Program-made: the position numbers and the translations under genes
Notes under the pieces: generated by a model
Told to the model about the DNA's origin: nothing
Databases searched by the model: none
Seen by the model: the letters and a program-made list of their open reading frames with translations, nothing else
Source of the DNA: Planctomycetota bacterium
Lineage (GTDB): Bacteria > Planctomycetota > Phycisphaerae > UBA1845 > PWPN01
Assembly (NCBI GenBank): GCA_020346805.1
Contig: CP070790.1
Span: forward strand, 813,226-819,449
Direction: 5' to 3'
Length of the DNA stretch: 6,224 bases
Part shown: one piece after another, positions 1 to 6,224 of the stretch
How the letters are laid out: each line of letters opens with the position of its first letter
Numbering within the stretch: the stretch's first letter is position 1

Positions 1-8
1 GAGATCTT

Positions 9-52
9 CACTTTCACATCAGCAAAGCGAGAAGATGCAAAACACTTTCACA
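9..52 (+). repeat. Two-copy 10-bp direct repeat upstream of the cluster
   Basis: CACTTTCACA occurs identically at 9-18 and 43-52, start to start 34 bp, a little over three helical turns. The downstream copy covers the proposed -35 box TTCACA at 47-52, while the upstream copy lies where an activator could bind on roughly the same DNA face. This is seen directly. That it is a regulator binding site is inference: two copies of a 10-mer within about 50 bases are unlikely by chance but not impossible in a short A/C-rich leader. Confidence 0.45.
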
Positions 53-75
53 ATAACCGATCCAGCGGTTATTAT
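47..75 (+). promoter_or_regulatory. Candidate sigma70-type promoter of the three-gene cluster
   Basis: TTCACA at 47-52 matches the -35 consensus at 5 of 6 bases and TATTAT at 70-75 matches the -10 consensus at 5 of 6, with an optimal 17-bp spacer (53-69). Transcription would begin near base 82, giving a leader of about 17 bases that still holds the TGAGGA ribosome site at 84-89. No comparable promoter was noticed in the two short gaps downstream, which fits one transcript for all three genes. Promoter rules in PVC bacteria are less well established than in enterobacteria, so confidence is moderate. Confidence 0.45.
52..73. promoter_or_regulatory. Perfect 8-bp inverted repeat in the promoter (candidate operator)
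   Basis: AATAACCG at 52-59 and CGGTTATT at 66-73 are exact reverse complements separated by six bases (ATCCAG). The palindrome starts on the last base of the proposed -35 box and ends inside the -10 box, the classic position for a repressor operator. It could instead be the end hairpin of a gene left of the window, but no T-run follows it (the next bases are ATGGTGC), so a rho-independent terminator is less likely. The dyad itself is certain; its role is inferred. Confidence 0.5.
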
Positions 76-83
76 GGTGCAAC

Positions 84-89
84 TGAGGA
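84..89 (+). promoter_or_regulatory. Ribosome binding site deciding the ATG at 99
   Basis: TGAGGA ends nine bases before ATG 99, a normal spacing. An in-frame TTG at 90 would add three residues but leaves no room between it and this site, so ATG 99 is preferred. Confidence 0.7.
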
Positions 90-98
90 TTGTATCAC

Positions 99-3000
99 AT
101 GGAAAACAACGCCAATTTAATGTGGCTGAGAATATGCAATATCTGGGTATGGGCATTTGTGGTATCCGGCATCTTTGCTCAGGGAGCAGGAATAGCTAAA
201 GCCATAGAGGCGGATGAGACTGATGAGCCGTTCTCATATGTCAAAGAGAATACCTGGTCGGAGACCATGCTGGCCACACGCCAGGCCTTAATGAACCATA
301 AGGCAACAAAGGGTTTCAAACCATTTGTCAGCGAGGTTATTCTGGGGGAACAGCCAGCACAGTATATATCGGTGGATATTTCCGAAATCGACACCTTAGG
401 ATTGCTGGTCAACAACGGCGGGGATCGGTCGGGAAACGACAGCGCGATTTGGGGTGAGCCCAAACTTACCGCCAAAGACGGATCGAAAACATCTTTAAAT
501 GACCTGGACCCGATTTTTGTAAACATCTGGCATGGTAAGTTTCGCCGCAACAAAGATCTGCTTGACCGGTTATTACAAATCGGCGATCAAAAATTAAAGA
601 GCGGGATCTGGGTGACCGCTCCCAATGAAATCCATTACAAATTGAACAGGCAATATCAAAGCTTCGAATCGTGGGTAGGTGTGGATTTCTATGCCGGCAT
701 AAACGGCAGTGTACGGTTTAAGGTGTTCGACAAACAACCTCGTTTGGAGCAGATATGGCAGAAATTTAAGAACGATTTTCCTGTCGCGGCGAAAAGGATG
801 GAACAGGATGCCGCCGCTAAGGGAGGTCATCTGTCGTGGTTTAATAAAATCAAAAGCGTGGAATTGGAAAAAGTGATGATCGGTCGGTTGTTGGATGAGG
901 TCGGCCCGGTCTGCAAGGATTTGCGTAGAGAATTTGATTCGCTAGGCAAAATCAAGGCGCCGCCAGATGACAAGCGCTGGCTGGACTTATATGAGAAAGC
1001 TGTCAAGCGTCTCAACCGCTTGGATAATGCCGGAAGGCGACTGAAACTGATAAACCTCGACAACCTGCGACTGACTATTGAGGATCTTACCGATACCTTT
1101 CCCCAACGATACAGCAAAGGGGCTGAATATCTCAAACACGCGGACTACTGGAAGAAAAACCTGCCGGAGATAACCAATGCATTGGCTTCGGGTGATGAAA
1201 CAGTTCTAACAAAAGTCGATGATATTCTTGCCTTTCAACGTGAGGTCCTGCTTGGTAATCCGCTGATTGATTTCGATCGTATGTTGATGGTCAAACGGGA
1301 GGTCAAAGATCCCATAGACTACAACGTGCCGATAAGAACATGGCACGTTTCGATGGGATTGGGGAGGAATGACTGGTGCCACGCTAGCGTCCCGCCCGTC
1401 GGGTATAACAACGAAATTGCCGTTCACAAATTTAGCCAACCGGAAGGTGAAATGAATACATTTTATCAGCCGCCGGGCAGCAGATACGTCGGCCATGTCG
1501 ACCTGCACTTCGATGCCGATCATTTGCTGTTCACCATGCCCGATGGCCACGACAAATATCAGATATTCGAAATGAATATCGACGGCAGCGGTTTGCGCCA
1601 GGTATCCAAAGGCGAGCATGACGACGTGGACAATTTCGATGCGTGTTATCTGCCCAACGGTAAAATCATCTTTGCCAGTACCGCCAGCTATCAAACGGTT
1701 CCCTGCTGGGACGGCATGCATGATGTTTCCAGCTTGTATATCATGGATGCCAACGGAGATAATGTCCGGCAGCTATGCTACGATCAGGATCATAACTTCC
1801 ACCCGGCGGTACTCAACGACGGGCAGATTATTTTCACGCGTTGGGAATACAGCGGCATTCCACATTTTTTCTCCCGGTTACTGATGATCATGAATCCCGA
1901 CGGCACGGGGCAGCGTTCGTACTACGGCACAAACTCGTATTGGCCGAATGCCTTGTTTTATGCCAAACCGATACCGGGCGATCCTTCGAAAGTGGCGGCA
2001 ATAGTTGGGGGCTATCACGGCGTGCCGCGGATGGGCGAGCTGGTTATTCTCGATTCGGCACACGGCCGACATGAGGCCGACGGTGTCGTGGGGCGAATCG
2101 GCGATCGAGGTAAAGCCGTCGAGCCGATCATTGAAGAGCAGTTGGTTTACCATAGCTGGCCGAAGTTTCTGCACCCGTATCCACTGAGCGACAAGTACTT
2201 CATCATGTCGTGCCGGCCGGATGAGAACAGTGCCTGGGGTATCTATCTGGTTGACGTGTTCGACAACATGCTGCTGTTATGCGAAAGATCGGGTTATGCA
2301 TTGCTTGAACCAATCCCGATTCGCAAGACGGCAAAACCACCTGTTATTCCTGAACTCGTAGATCTAGAGCAAAAGGAAGGAGTGGTATACCTGCAGGACG
2401 TATATTTGGGTCCGGGGTTGGGGGGAGTACCGCGGGGCACGATCAAAAAGCTGCGTGTTCTTTCATATCACTTTGCCTATCGCGGCACGGGCGGGCACAT
2501 TAAAACAGGTATCGACGGCCCCTGGGACGTTATGCGTATTCTAGGCACGGTGCCAATCAATAACGATGGTTCGGCCTCATTCCGCGTACCGGCCAACACC
2601 CCGATAGCCGTTCAACCTCTGGACGATGAGGGCAAAGCCATTCAGTTAATGCGTAGCTGGTTTACAGTTATGCCGGGAGAGTCCATTTCGTGTGTCGGCT
2701 GCCATGAGAGGATGAATCAGTCGCCACCGAATTTCCGCACCATTGCAACCTTGCAACATCCGGTTGAAATCACCCCGTGGTATGGTCCGGCTCGCGGGTT
2801 CGACTTCGAGCGCGAGGTACAACCAGTGCTCGATAAATACTGTGTCGGGTGCCACGACGGTCAAAACCGCGACGATGGCAGGATAATACCCGACCTTCGC
2901 TCTCTGAAACATCGACCGGATTATAAAGGCCGAATGATTGACGGCCGAAACATGCCCAAAGAAATACTGCTGCCAACTTTACCCGAGTACCGATGGCTGA

Positions 3001-4271
3001 AAGGTGTTATCCGATTCACTCCGGCCTATGAGACGCTGCACCCATACACTCGTCGTGTAGGATTGGAAAGTGATATTCGCCTATTGTTACCCGGTTATTA
3101 CCATACCGATACCAGCAAACTGATACAGATGTTGAGCAAAGGCCATAATAACATTCGCCTGGATGATGAGGCATGGGATCGACTGATCACGTGGATCGAT
3201 TTGAACGTTCCCTGCCACGGCACATGGAACGAAGTATTTGAGGTTCCGAATAACGCCGATCGGCGACGTTTGGAATTACGGAAGCAGTACGGTGGACCGA
3301 CGGATGATCCCGAAGCTATTCCGGAAATTGCGCGTAAACCGTTTGAGTCGGTGACACCAGAACCGTTCGAAGAAACGAACGTCGAAACGCCAAAGATTCC
3401 CGGCTGGCCTTTTGATCCCTTGGAAGCCCGAAAACGACAGGATTCCGTCGGATTGGGCGTAAAATATATCGATCTGGGCAATGGCGTAATCCTGCAGCTG
3501 GTACCCATCCCCGCCGGTGAGTTTGTTATGGGTGACGCTAACGGTGAAGTCGACGAGAAACCATTGACACGGGTATCGATCGATGAATCCTTCTGGATGA
3601 GCGCCTGTGAGATAACCAATCAGCAGTACGGCCTGTTCGACCCGAATCACGACAGCCTGTATATCAAGAGGCATAGTAAAGATCAGTTTACTCGCGGCTA
3701 CCCGCTCAACGGTCCGCAGCAGCCGGTGGTACGCATATCGTGGAAAGAAGCGATGGCATACTGTGAGTGGTTATCGAAGCGAACCGGTATGCAGTTCACC
3801 CTGCCGACCGAAGCCCAGTGGGAATACGCTTGCCGGGCAGGTACCAACACACCGTTGCATTATGGGGATCTAGACACTGACTTTTCACCTTGGGAAAATC
3901 TGGCCGACGCAATGCTCAGCAAGTTCGCTCGCGATCCCCGTCCCGACGATACACCGGACTGGATTTTGAAAGATTCGCGGTTCGACGACGGTGCCCTAGT
4001 GACCACGGAGGTGGGCCTATATCAGGTCAACGCCTGGGGCCTGCACGACATGCACGGCAATGCCGCCGAGTGGACGCGTACCAGCTATAAATCATACCCG
4101 TACTGTGACGAAGATGATCACAATAATCCGGATACAAAAGATAGAAAGGTGGTCCGCGGCGGTTCGTGGTACGACCGGCCCAAAGAGGCGCGTTCGTCGT
4201 TCCGCCTGGCGTATCGGCCCTGGCAAAAAGTATTTAACGTTGGTTTTCGTGTGGTATGTAATACACGTTAA
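99..4271 (+). CDS. HzsA-related exported multidomain protein: NPCBM, beta-propeller, two haem c sites, FGE-like C-terminus
   Basis: Numbering is from ATG 99 (1390 aa). Residues 1-35 form a signal peptide (hydrophobic 12-25, likely cut after AKA). Residues about 45-212 resemble an NPCBM galactose-binding-like domain (ISVDIS at 90, IHYKL at 178, then VGVDF). About 213-400 is charged and helical, ending in a NPLIDFDRM motif near 388. About 400-780 is a hydrazine-synthase-alpha-like propeller with DGSG-type turns near 495, 551 and 601. The segment from GTVPINNDG (816) leads to a first CXXCH (C865, C868, H869). A second CXXCH (C915, C918, H919) sits in a PVLDKYCVGCHDG context typical of planctomycete cytochromes; H1016 in GHNN is a plausible distal ligand. 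A Pro/Glu-rich linker (about 1065-1115) joins an FGE-sulfatase domain (FVMG 1142, LPTEAQWEY 1235, HGNAAEW near 1319, RGGSW 1353, GFR 1382). The FGE catalytic cysteine positions are D1359 and A1364. It probably acts in the periplasm or at the surface as a binding and electron-transfer protein; the substrate is unknown. It leads the cluster. Confidence 0.88.
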   Translation: MENNANLMWLRICNIWVWAFVVSGIFAQGAGIAKAIEADETDEPFSYVKENTWSETMLATRQALMNHKATKGFKPFVSEVILGEQPAQYISVDISEIDTLGLLVNNGGDRSGNDSAIWGEPKLTAKDGSKTSLNDLDPIFVNIWHGKFRRNKDLLDRLLQIGDQKLKSGIWVTAPNEIHYKLNRQYQSFESWVGVDFYAGINGSVRFKVFDKQPRLEQIWQKFKNDFPVAAKRMEQDAAAKGGHLSWFNKIKSVELEKVMIGRLLDEVGPVCKDLRREFDSLGKIKAPPDDKRWLDLYEKAVKRLNRLDNAGRRLKLINLDNLRLTIEDLTDTFPQRYSKGAEYLKHADYWKKNLPEITNALASGDETVLTKVDDILAFQREVLLGNPLIDFDRMLMVKREVKDPIDYNVPIRTWHVSMGLGRNDWCHASVPPVGYNNEIAVHKFSQPEGEMNTFYQPPGSRYVGHVDLHFDADHLLFTMPDGHDKYQIFEMNIDGSGLRQVSKGEHDDVDNFDACYLPNGKIIFASTASYQTVPCWDGMHDVSSLYIMDANGDNVRQLCYDQDHNFHPAVLNDGQIIFTRWEYSGIPHFFSRLLMIMNPDGTGQRSYYGTNSYWPNALFYAKPIPGDPSKVAAIVGGYHGVPRMGELVILDSAHGRHEADGVVGRIGDRGKAVEPIIEEQLVYHSWPKFLHPYPLSDKYFIMSCRPDENSAWGIYLVDVFDNMLLLCERSGYALLEPIPIRKTAKPPVIPELVDLEQKEGVVYLQDVYLGPGLGGVPRGTIKKLRVLSYHFAYRGTGGHIKTGIDGPWDVMRILGTVPINNDGSASFRVPANTPIAVQPLDDEGKAIQLMRSWFTVMPGESISCVGCHERMNQSPPNFRTIATLQHPVEITPWYGPARGFDFEREVQPVLDKYCVGCHDGQNRDDGRIIPDLRSLKHRPDYKGRMIDGRNMPKEILLPTLPEYRWLKGVIRFTPAYETLHPYTRRVGLESDIRLLLPGYYHTDTSKLIQMLSKGHNNIRLDDEAWDRLITWIDLNVPCHGTWNEVFEVPNNADRRRLELRKQYGGPTDDPEAIPEIARKPFESVTPEPFEETNVETPKIPGWPFDPLEARKRQDSVGLGVKYIDLGNGVILQLVPIPAGEFVMGDANGEVDEKPLTRVSIDESFWMSACEITNQQYGLFDPNHDSLYIKRHSKDQFTRGYPLNGPQQPVVRISWKEAMAYCEWLSKRTGMQFTLPTEAQWEYACRAGTNTPLHYGDLDTDFSPWENLADAMLSKFARDPRPDDTPDWILKDSRFDDGALVTTEVGLYQVNAWGLHDMHGNAAEWTRTSYKSYPYCDEDDHNNPDTKDRKVVRGGSWYDRPKEARSSFRLAYRPWQKVFNVGFRVVCNTR

Positions 4272-4295
4272 AAAAACAAAAAACATCATAAATGG

Positions 4296-4302
4296 AAAAG
4301 GA
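4296..4302 (+). promoter_or_regulatory. Ribosome binding site deciding the SDR start
   Basis: AAAAGGA lies seven bases before ATG 4310. The alternative in-frame ATG at 4292 has only an A-rich stretch without a GGAG-like core before it and would itself cover this site, so 4310 is the better start. Confidence 0.6.
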
Positions 4303-4309
4303 AAAGATA

Positions 4310-5050
4310 ATGGGACATTATGTGAAGGACAAAGTTGTAATTGTTACCGGGGGCTCATCGGGTTTCGGATTGGAAGCGGCGCGGATTCTACTAAAGATGG
4401 GCTCGAAAGTGATAATCACCGGGCGGAATAAGGAACGGTTGGATAAAGCGGCCAAAGATTTGGACCATGAAAATCTTCTGCCCGTTCAGGCCGATGCATG
4501 CAAGACCGAAGACTGGAAGAAGTTAATCGATAAAGCACTGGCCAGGTTCGGAAAAATTGACGTACTGGTCAACAATCACGGTGCCGGCGTCAAGGTTACT
4601 GAAGTCGAGAACCTTACCGACGAACAAGTCCAGGCAATACTCGATATTAACATTATTTCTGTAATCAAAGGCTGCCGCGAGGTAATAAAGGTGATGAAGA
4701 AACAGGGCAGCGGCCACATTGTTAATGTCTCCAGCGGTTGCGCCCATCAATCCTGGCCGTGCTGGGCCACTTATACCGCCGCCAAAGGCGGGATGTTGGG
4801 ATTCACCCGCTGTCTGCACCTGGAGATGGCGGAATGGGGCGGTAAAGCCACAAACTTTGTACCCGGTGCCGCCCGCACCGGCTTTTGTGACGCGGTGGGC
4901 ATCGACGATAACTGGCTGGAAGGATATCCGGGCGCTTACGAATTCGCTCGCACTTTGGTACACTGTATTGATGTGCCGGAGAATTCCGTTGTCGAGGAGG
5001 TTAGCATCTGGGGCACCAAGCAGATTAAGGAAATGCTGAATCCATTCTGA
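4310..5050 (+). CDS. Short-chain dehydrogenase/reductase (SDR family oxidoreductase)
   Basis: A 246-residue classical SDR, the usual length, without signal peptide and so cytoplasmic. It catalyses NAD(P)-dependent carbonyl/alcohol interconversion. The cofactor motif TGGSSGFG is at 13-20. After the second strand comes TGR (37-39): no Asp at the NAD-selecting position and Arg39 just after it, which by family rules favours NADP(H). The tetrad is complete: N114, S142, Y155, K159 (YTAAK), with the normal 12 residues between S142 and Y155. The PG motif is at 185-186, and the end (WGTKQ...NPF) is typical of FabG/YdfG-like SDRs. The NNAG structural motif reads NNHG (88-91), an unusual substitution. 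An upstream ATG at 4292 would give 252 residues but lacks a ribosome site. It begins 38 bases after the HzsA-related gene and ends 26 bases before the next gene, so it is probably in one operon. The substrate is not predictable; sugar, sugar-acid or 3-oxoacyl substrates are all open. Confidence 0.92.
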   Translation: MGHYVKDKVVIVTGGSSGFGLEAARILLKMGSKVIITGRNKERLDKAAKDLDHENLLPVQADACKTEDWKKLIDKALARFGKIDVLVNNHGAGVKVTEVENLTDEQVQAILDINIISVIKGCREVIKVMKKQGSGHIVNVSSGCAHQSWPCWATYTAAKGGMLGFTRCLHLEMAEWGGKATNFVPGAARTGFCDAVGIDDNWLEGYPGAYEFARTLVHCIDVPENSVVEEVSIWGTKQIKEMLNPF

Positions 5051-5061
5051 TGCCGAAATGT

Positions 5062-5068
5062 GGAAGGA
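5062..5068 (+). promoter_or_regulatory. Ribosome binding site of the F5/8 type C protein gene
   Basis: GGAAGGA lies eight bases before ATG 5077. ATGs at 5050 and 5058 are in other frames, so 5077 is the only well-placed start. Confidence 0.75.
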
Positions 5069-5076
5069 TTCTGAAA

Positions 5077-6224
5077 ATGCGCCATCGTTGTAGTTCGTTT
5101 TTATTAGGACAACTGCTGGTCATACTGGCAGTTTTTATGCCCAAGGTTGTATCAGGGGCCGACAAAGATAATTTTATAAAGCAGCCGTGGACCACAATAA
5201 CTCCGCAGATTGACGCCGCCGGCGGCTGCGACGGCATCAAAAACGGTGAGTGGGGATTTCACACCGATTATGACACCATGCCCTGGTGGCAGGTGGATTT
5301 GGGCAAAGTTAAATTAGTCGCCCGCGTGGTAATCTGGAATCGTTGCAACGCGGAGAGCCCGCGAGCCAACTATCTGACAGTTAAATTATCCGATAACGGC
5401 AGAGATTGGCGAACTGTTTATAAGCACAATGGAAATACATTTTTTGGTTATACGGACAGCAAGCCTTTGGTGGTTGAATTGAAAGATCAAGCATGTCGTT
5501 GGGTTCGGATTCAACTGCCAGACTACGGTTATTTACATCTGGATGAAGTGGAAGTTTTCGGCCCGGTCAATCCGGACAAAAACCTCGCCCTCAACCGGCC
5601 GGCCAATCAAATCAGTATTTCCAAATGGTCCATCAAACAACAAAACCCCGAACCGGCCAACTGGGTAAAGTTGATTACGACAACTTCAGCCAGTCAGAGC
5701 CTTTCTGCATACATAAAAAAGTCCACGCCCGTGGAAACATACATCACATCCGTGGCAAATTACATAAAGAGTCAACGGCAACATGGGAGATGGCATATCA
5801 TCGGCCCATTTGATGAAAATGACCAGACTTTCCCTTCGGGCGATAAGATCGATTTCGAGGCTGAACAAACCGGGCAAAATAATCAGCCGGTCCGATGGAT
5901 GCAACATAAAAAAGGACCGTTTGACATCCTGGGCTGGATAAGTCTGGACACGCTACCCTCCTTTTCCGGCTCTTTTCCAATAGTTGGTTATCTTGGGCAA
6001 TACATATTCGCACCGGTGGCCCAGGAAGAAGAAGCCCAAATAGTTGTCGGTGCACCATCGGGAGCCCCCTGGATACCCATGAAGTTTAAGGCGTGGTTAA
6101 ACGGTAAACCTTTGACATTCGAGGAGAACACATATCGATTCCGCCTTGCATTAAAGGCCGGAGATAATTACCTGCTGGTTCGGATCAAACACAGTCAAAA
6201 GGGCCGTCTCAAATTTATGTCCAA
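5077..6224 (+). CDS. Exported F5/8 type C (discoidin-like) domain protein with a GPF-type region, 3' end outside the window
   Basis: The frame is open from ATG 5077 to the last base (382 residues, no stop), so the gene is partial. Residues 1-28 are a signal peptide: basic MRHR, hydrophobic 8-21, probable cut after VSGA. Residues about 40-162 match an F5/8 type C beta-sandwich: WWQVDLG (70-76), a VVIWNRC strand, a KLSDNGRDW turn, and HLDEVEVFG (154-162). Such domains usually bind glycans or anchor enzymes to polymers. NLALNRPA near 167 resembles the opening of a second discoidin-type repeat, but the rest of one is not evident. From about 239 (WHIIGPFDEND) to the edge the pattern resembles the 'GPF' regions of PVC secreted proteins: an opening W-x-x-x-GPF, a middle W-x-x-hydrophobic segment, KAWLNGK (338-344), and a closing LALKAGDNYLLVRIK strand. 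The catalytic part, if any, would lie beyond the window. It sits 26 bases after the SDR gene. It could be a glycoside hydrolase, lyase or pure binding protein. Confidence 0.85.
   Translation, partial: MRHRCSSFLLGQLLVILAVFMPKVVSGADKDNFIKQPWTTITPQIDAAGGCDGIKNGEWGFHTDYDTMPWWQVDLGKVKLVARVVIWNRCNAESPRANYLTVKLSDNGRDWRTVYKHNGNTFFGYTDSKPLVVELKDQACRWVRIQLPDYGYLHLDEVEVFGPVNPDKNLALNRPANQISISKWSIKQQNPEPANWVKLITTTSASQSLSAYIKKSTPVETYITSVANYIKSQRQHGRWHIIGPFDENDQTFPSGDKIDFEAEQTGQNNQPVRWMQHKKGPFDILGWISLDTLPSFSGSFPIVGYLGQYIFAPVAQEEEAQIVVGAPSGAPWIPMKFKAWLNGKPLTFEENTYRFRLALKAGDNYLLVRIKHSQKGRLKFMS
5111..5136 (+). other. Terminator-like hairpin inside the signal-peptide region of the third gene
   Basis: AACTGCTGGT (5111-5120) can pair with ACTGGCAGTT (5124-5133) around a three-base CAT loop. 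This gives ten base pairs including two G-U wobbles, followed by TTT to complete a five-T run (5132-5136). The shape is that of a rho-independent terminator, but it lies 34 bases inside the coding sequence. Possible roles are attenuation or partial termination that lowers expression of the exported protein relative to the SDR. It may equally be a by-product of Leu/Val-rich signal-peptide codons. Confidence 0.35.

Noticed and set aside
90..98. TTG at 90 as the start of the HzsA-related protein
   Set aside because: The only ribosome site (TGAGGA, 84-89) directly abuts it; ATG 99 is correctly spaced.
1206..1721. Open frame of 171 codons on the - strand, and similar frames such as 3098-3619 and 4523-4963
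   Set aside because: They lie wholly opposite strongly supported genes, their translations show no recognisable domain, and they are explained as reading-frame shadows.
99..4271. Assignment as genuine hydrazine synthase subunit alpha (anammox)
   Set aside because: Extra NPCBM and FGE-like domains, no HzsB or HzsC neighbour, and Asn instead of Tyr after the first haem motif.
4233..4272. Inverted repeat TTTAACGT / ACGTTAAA around the first stop codon as a terminator
   Set aside because: The 24-base loop and A-rich rather than T-rich downstream sequence do not make a + strand terminator; on the - strand there is no gene to end.
4292..4309. ATG 4292 as the SDR start, adding MEKEKI
   Set aside because: No ribosome site precedes it, and the AAAAGGA site for ATG 4310 lies within this stretch.
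4060..4431. + strand frame crossing the junction of the first two genes
   Set aside because: It overlaps the conserved C-terminal FGE motifs and the SDR cofactor motif in another frame and has no domain-like sequence.
5215..5226. GCCGCCGGCGGC palindrome
   Set aside because: A GC-rich run from Ala-Ala-Gly-Gly codons inside the third gene; no sign of a regulatory role.
1..6224. CRISPR array, tRNA, rRNA or transposon
   Set aside because: No regularly spaced repeats, cloverleaf-like segment, conserved rRNA stretch, transposase motif or terminal inverted repeats were seen; nearly all bases are accounted for by three genes.

Overview
The window holds three genes in a row on the + strand, with gaps of only 38 and 26 bases between them, so they are probably co-transcribed. 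No RNA gene, CRISPR array, insertion sequence or phage element was seen. The domain mix points to the PVC superphylum (Planctomycetota, Lentisphaerota, Verrucomicrobiota or a related lineage): a very large exported protein combining NPCBM, hydrazine-synthase-alpha-like, planctomycete-type cytochrome c and FGE-sulfatase-like modules, and an exported F5/8-type-C protein with a 'GPF' beta-sandwich region. Clear Shine-Dalgarno sites stand before all three starts. The taxon is an inference from domain style, not from a marker gene.

Bases 1-98 are a compact leader. A sigma70-like promoter (TTCACA 47-52, 17-bp spacer, TATTAT 70-75) contains a perfect 8-bp inverted repeat (52-73) that runs from the -35 box into the -10 box. 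A 10-bp direct repeat (9-18 and 43-52) puts one copy over the -35 box and the other 34 bp upstream. This looks like a regulated promoter for the whole cluster.

Bases 99-4271 encode a 1390-residue HzsA-related protein. In order it has a signal peptide, an NPCBM galactose-binding-like domain, a helical region, an HzsA-type beta-propeller, two CXXCH haem c sites, a proline-rich linker and a C-terminal FGE-sulfatase-fold domain. The FGE-like domain lacks both cysteines that formylglycine-generating enzymes use, so it is probably not catalytic in that sense. There are no HzsB or HzsC genes here, and the residue four places after the first haem histidine is Asn rather than the Tyr expected in true hydrazine synthase, so anammox chemistry is not implied.

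Bases 4310-5050 encode a cytoplasmic short-chain dehydrogenase/reductase with an intact N-S-Y-K tetrad but an NNHG in place of NNAG. Bases 5077 to the window end encode the first 382 residues of an exported protein with an F5/8 type C (discoidin-like) domain followed by a 'GPF' region; the gene runs off the edge. The likely theme is surface or periplasmic binding of a carbohydrate or related polymer, redox chemistry at haem centres, and intracellular processing of a carbonyl or alcohol by the SDR. The actual substrate cannot be read from the sequence.
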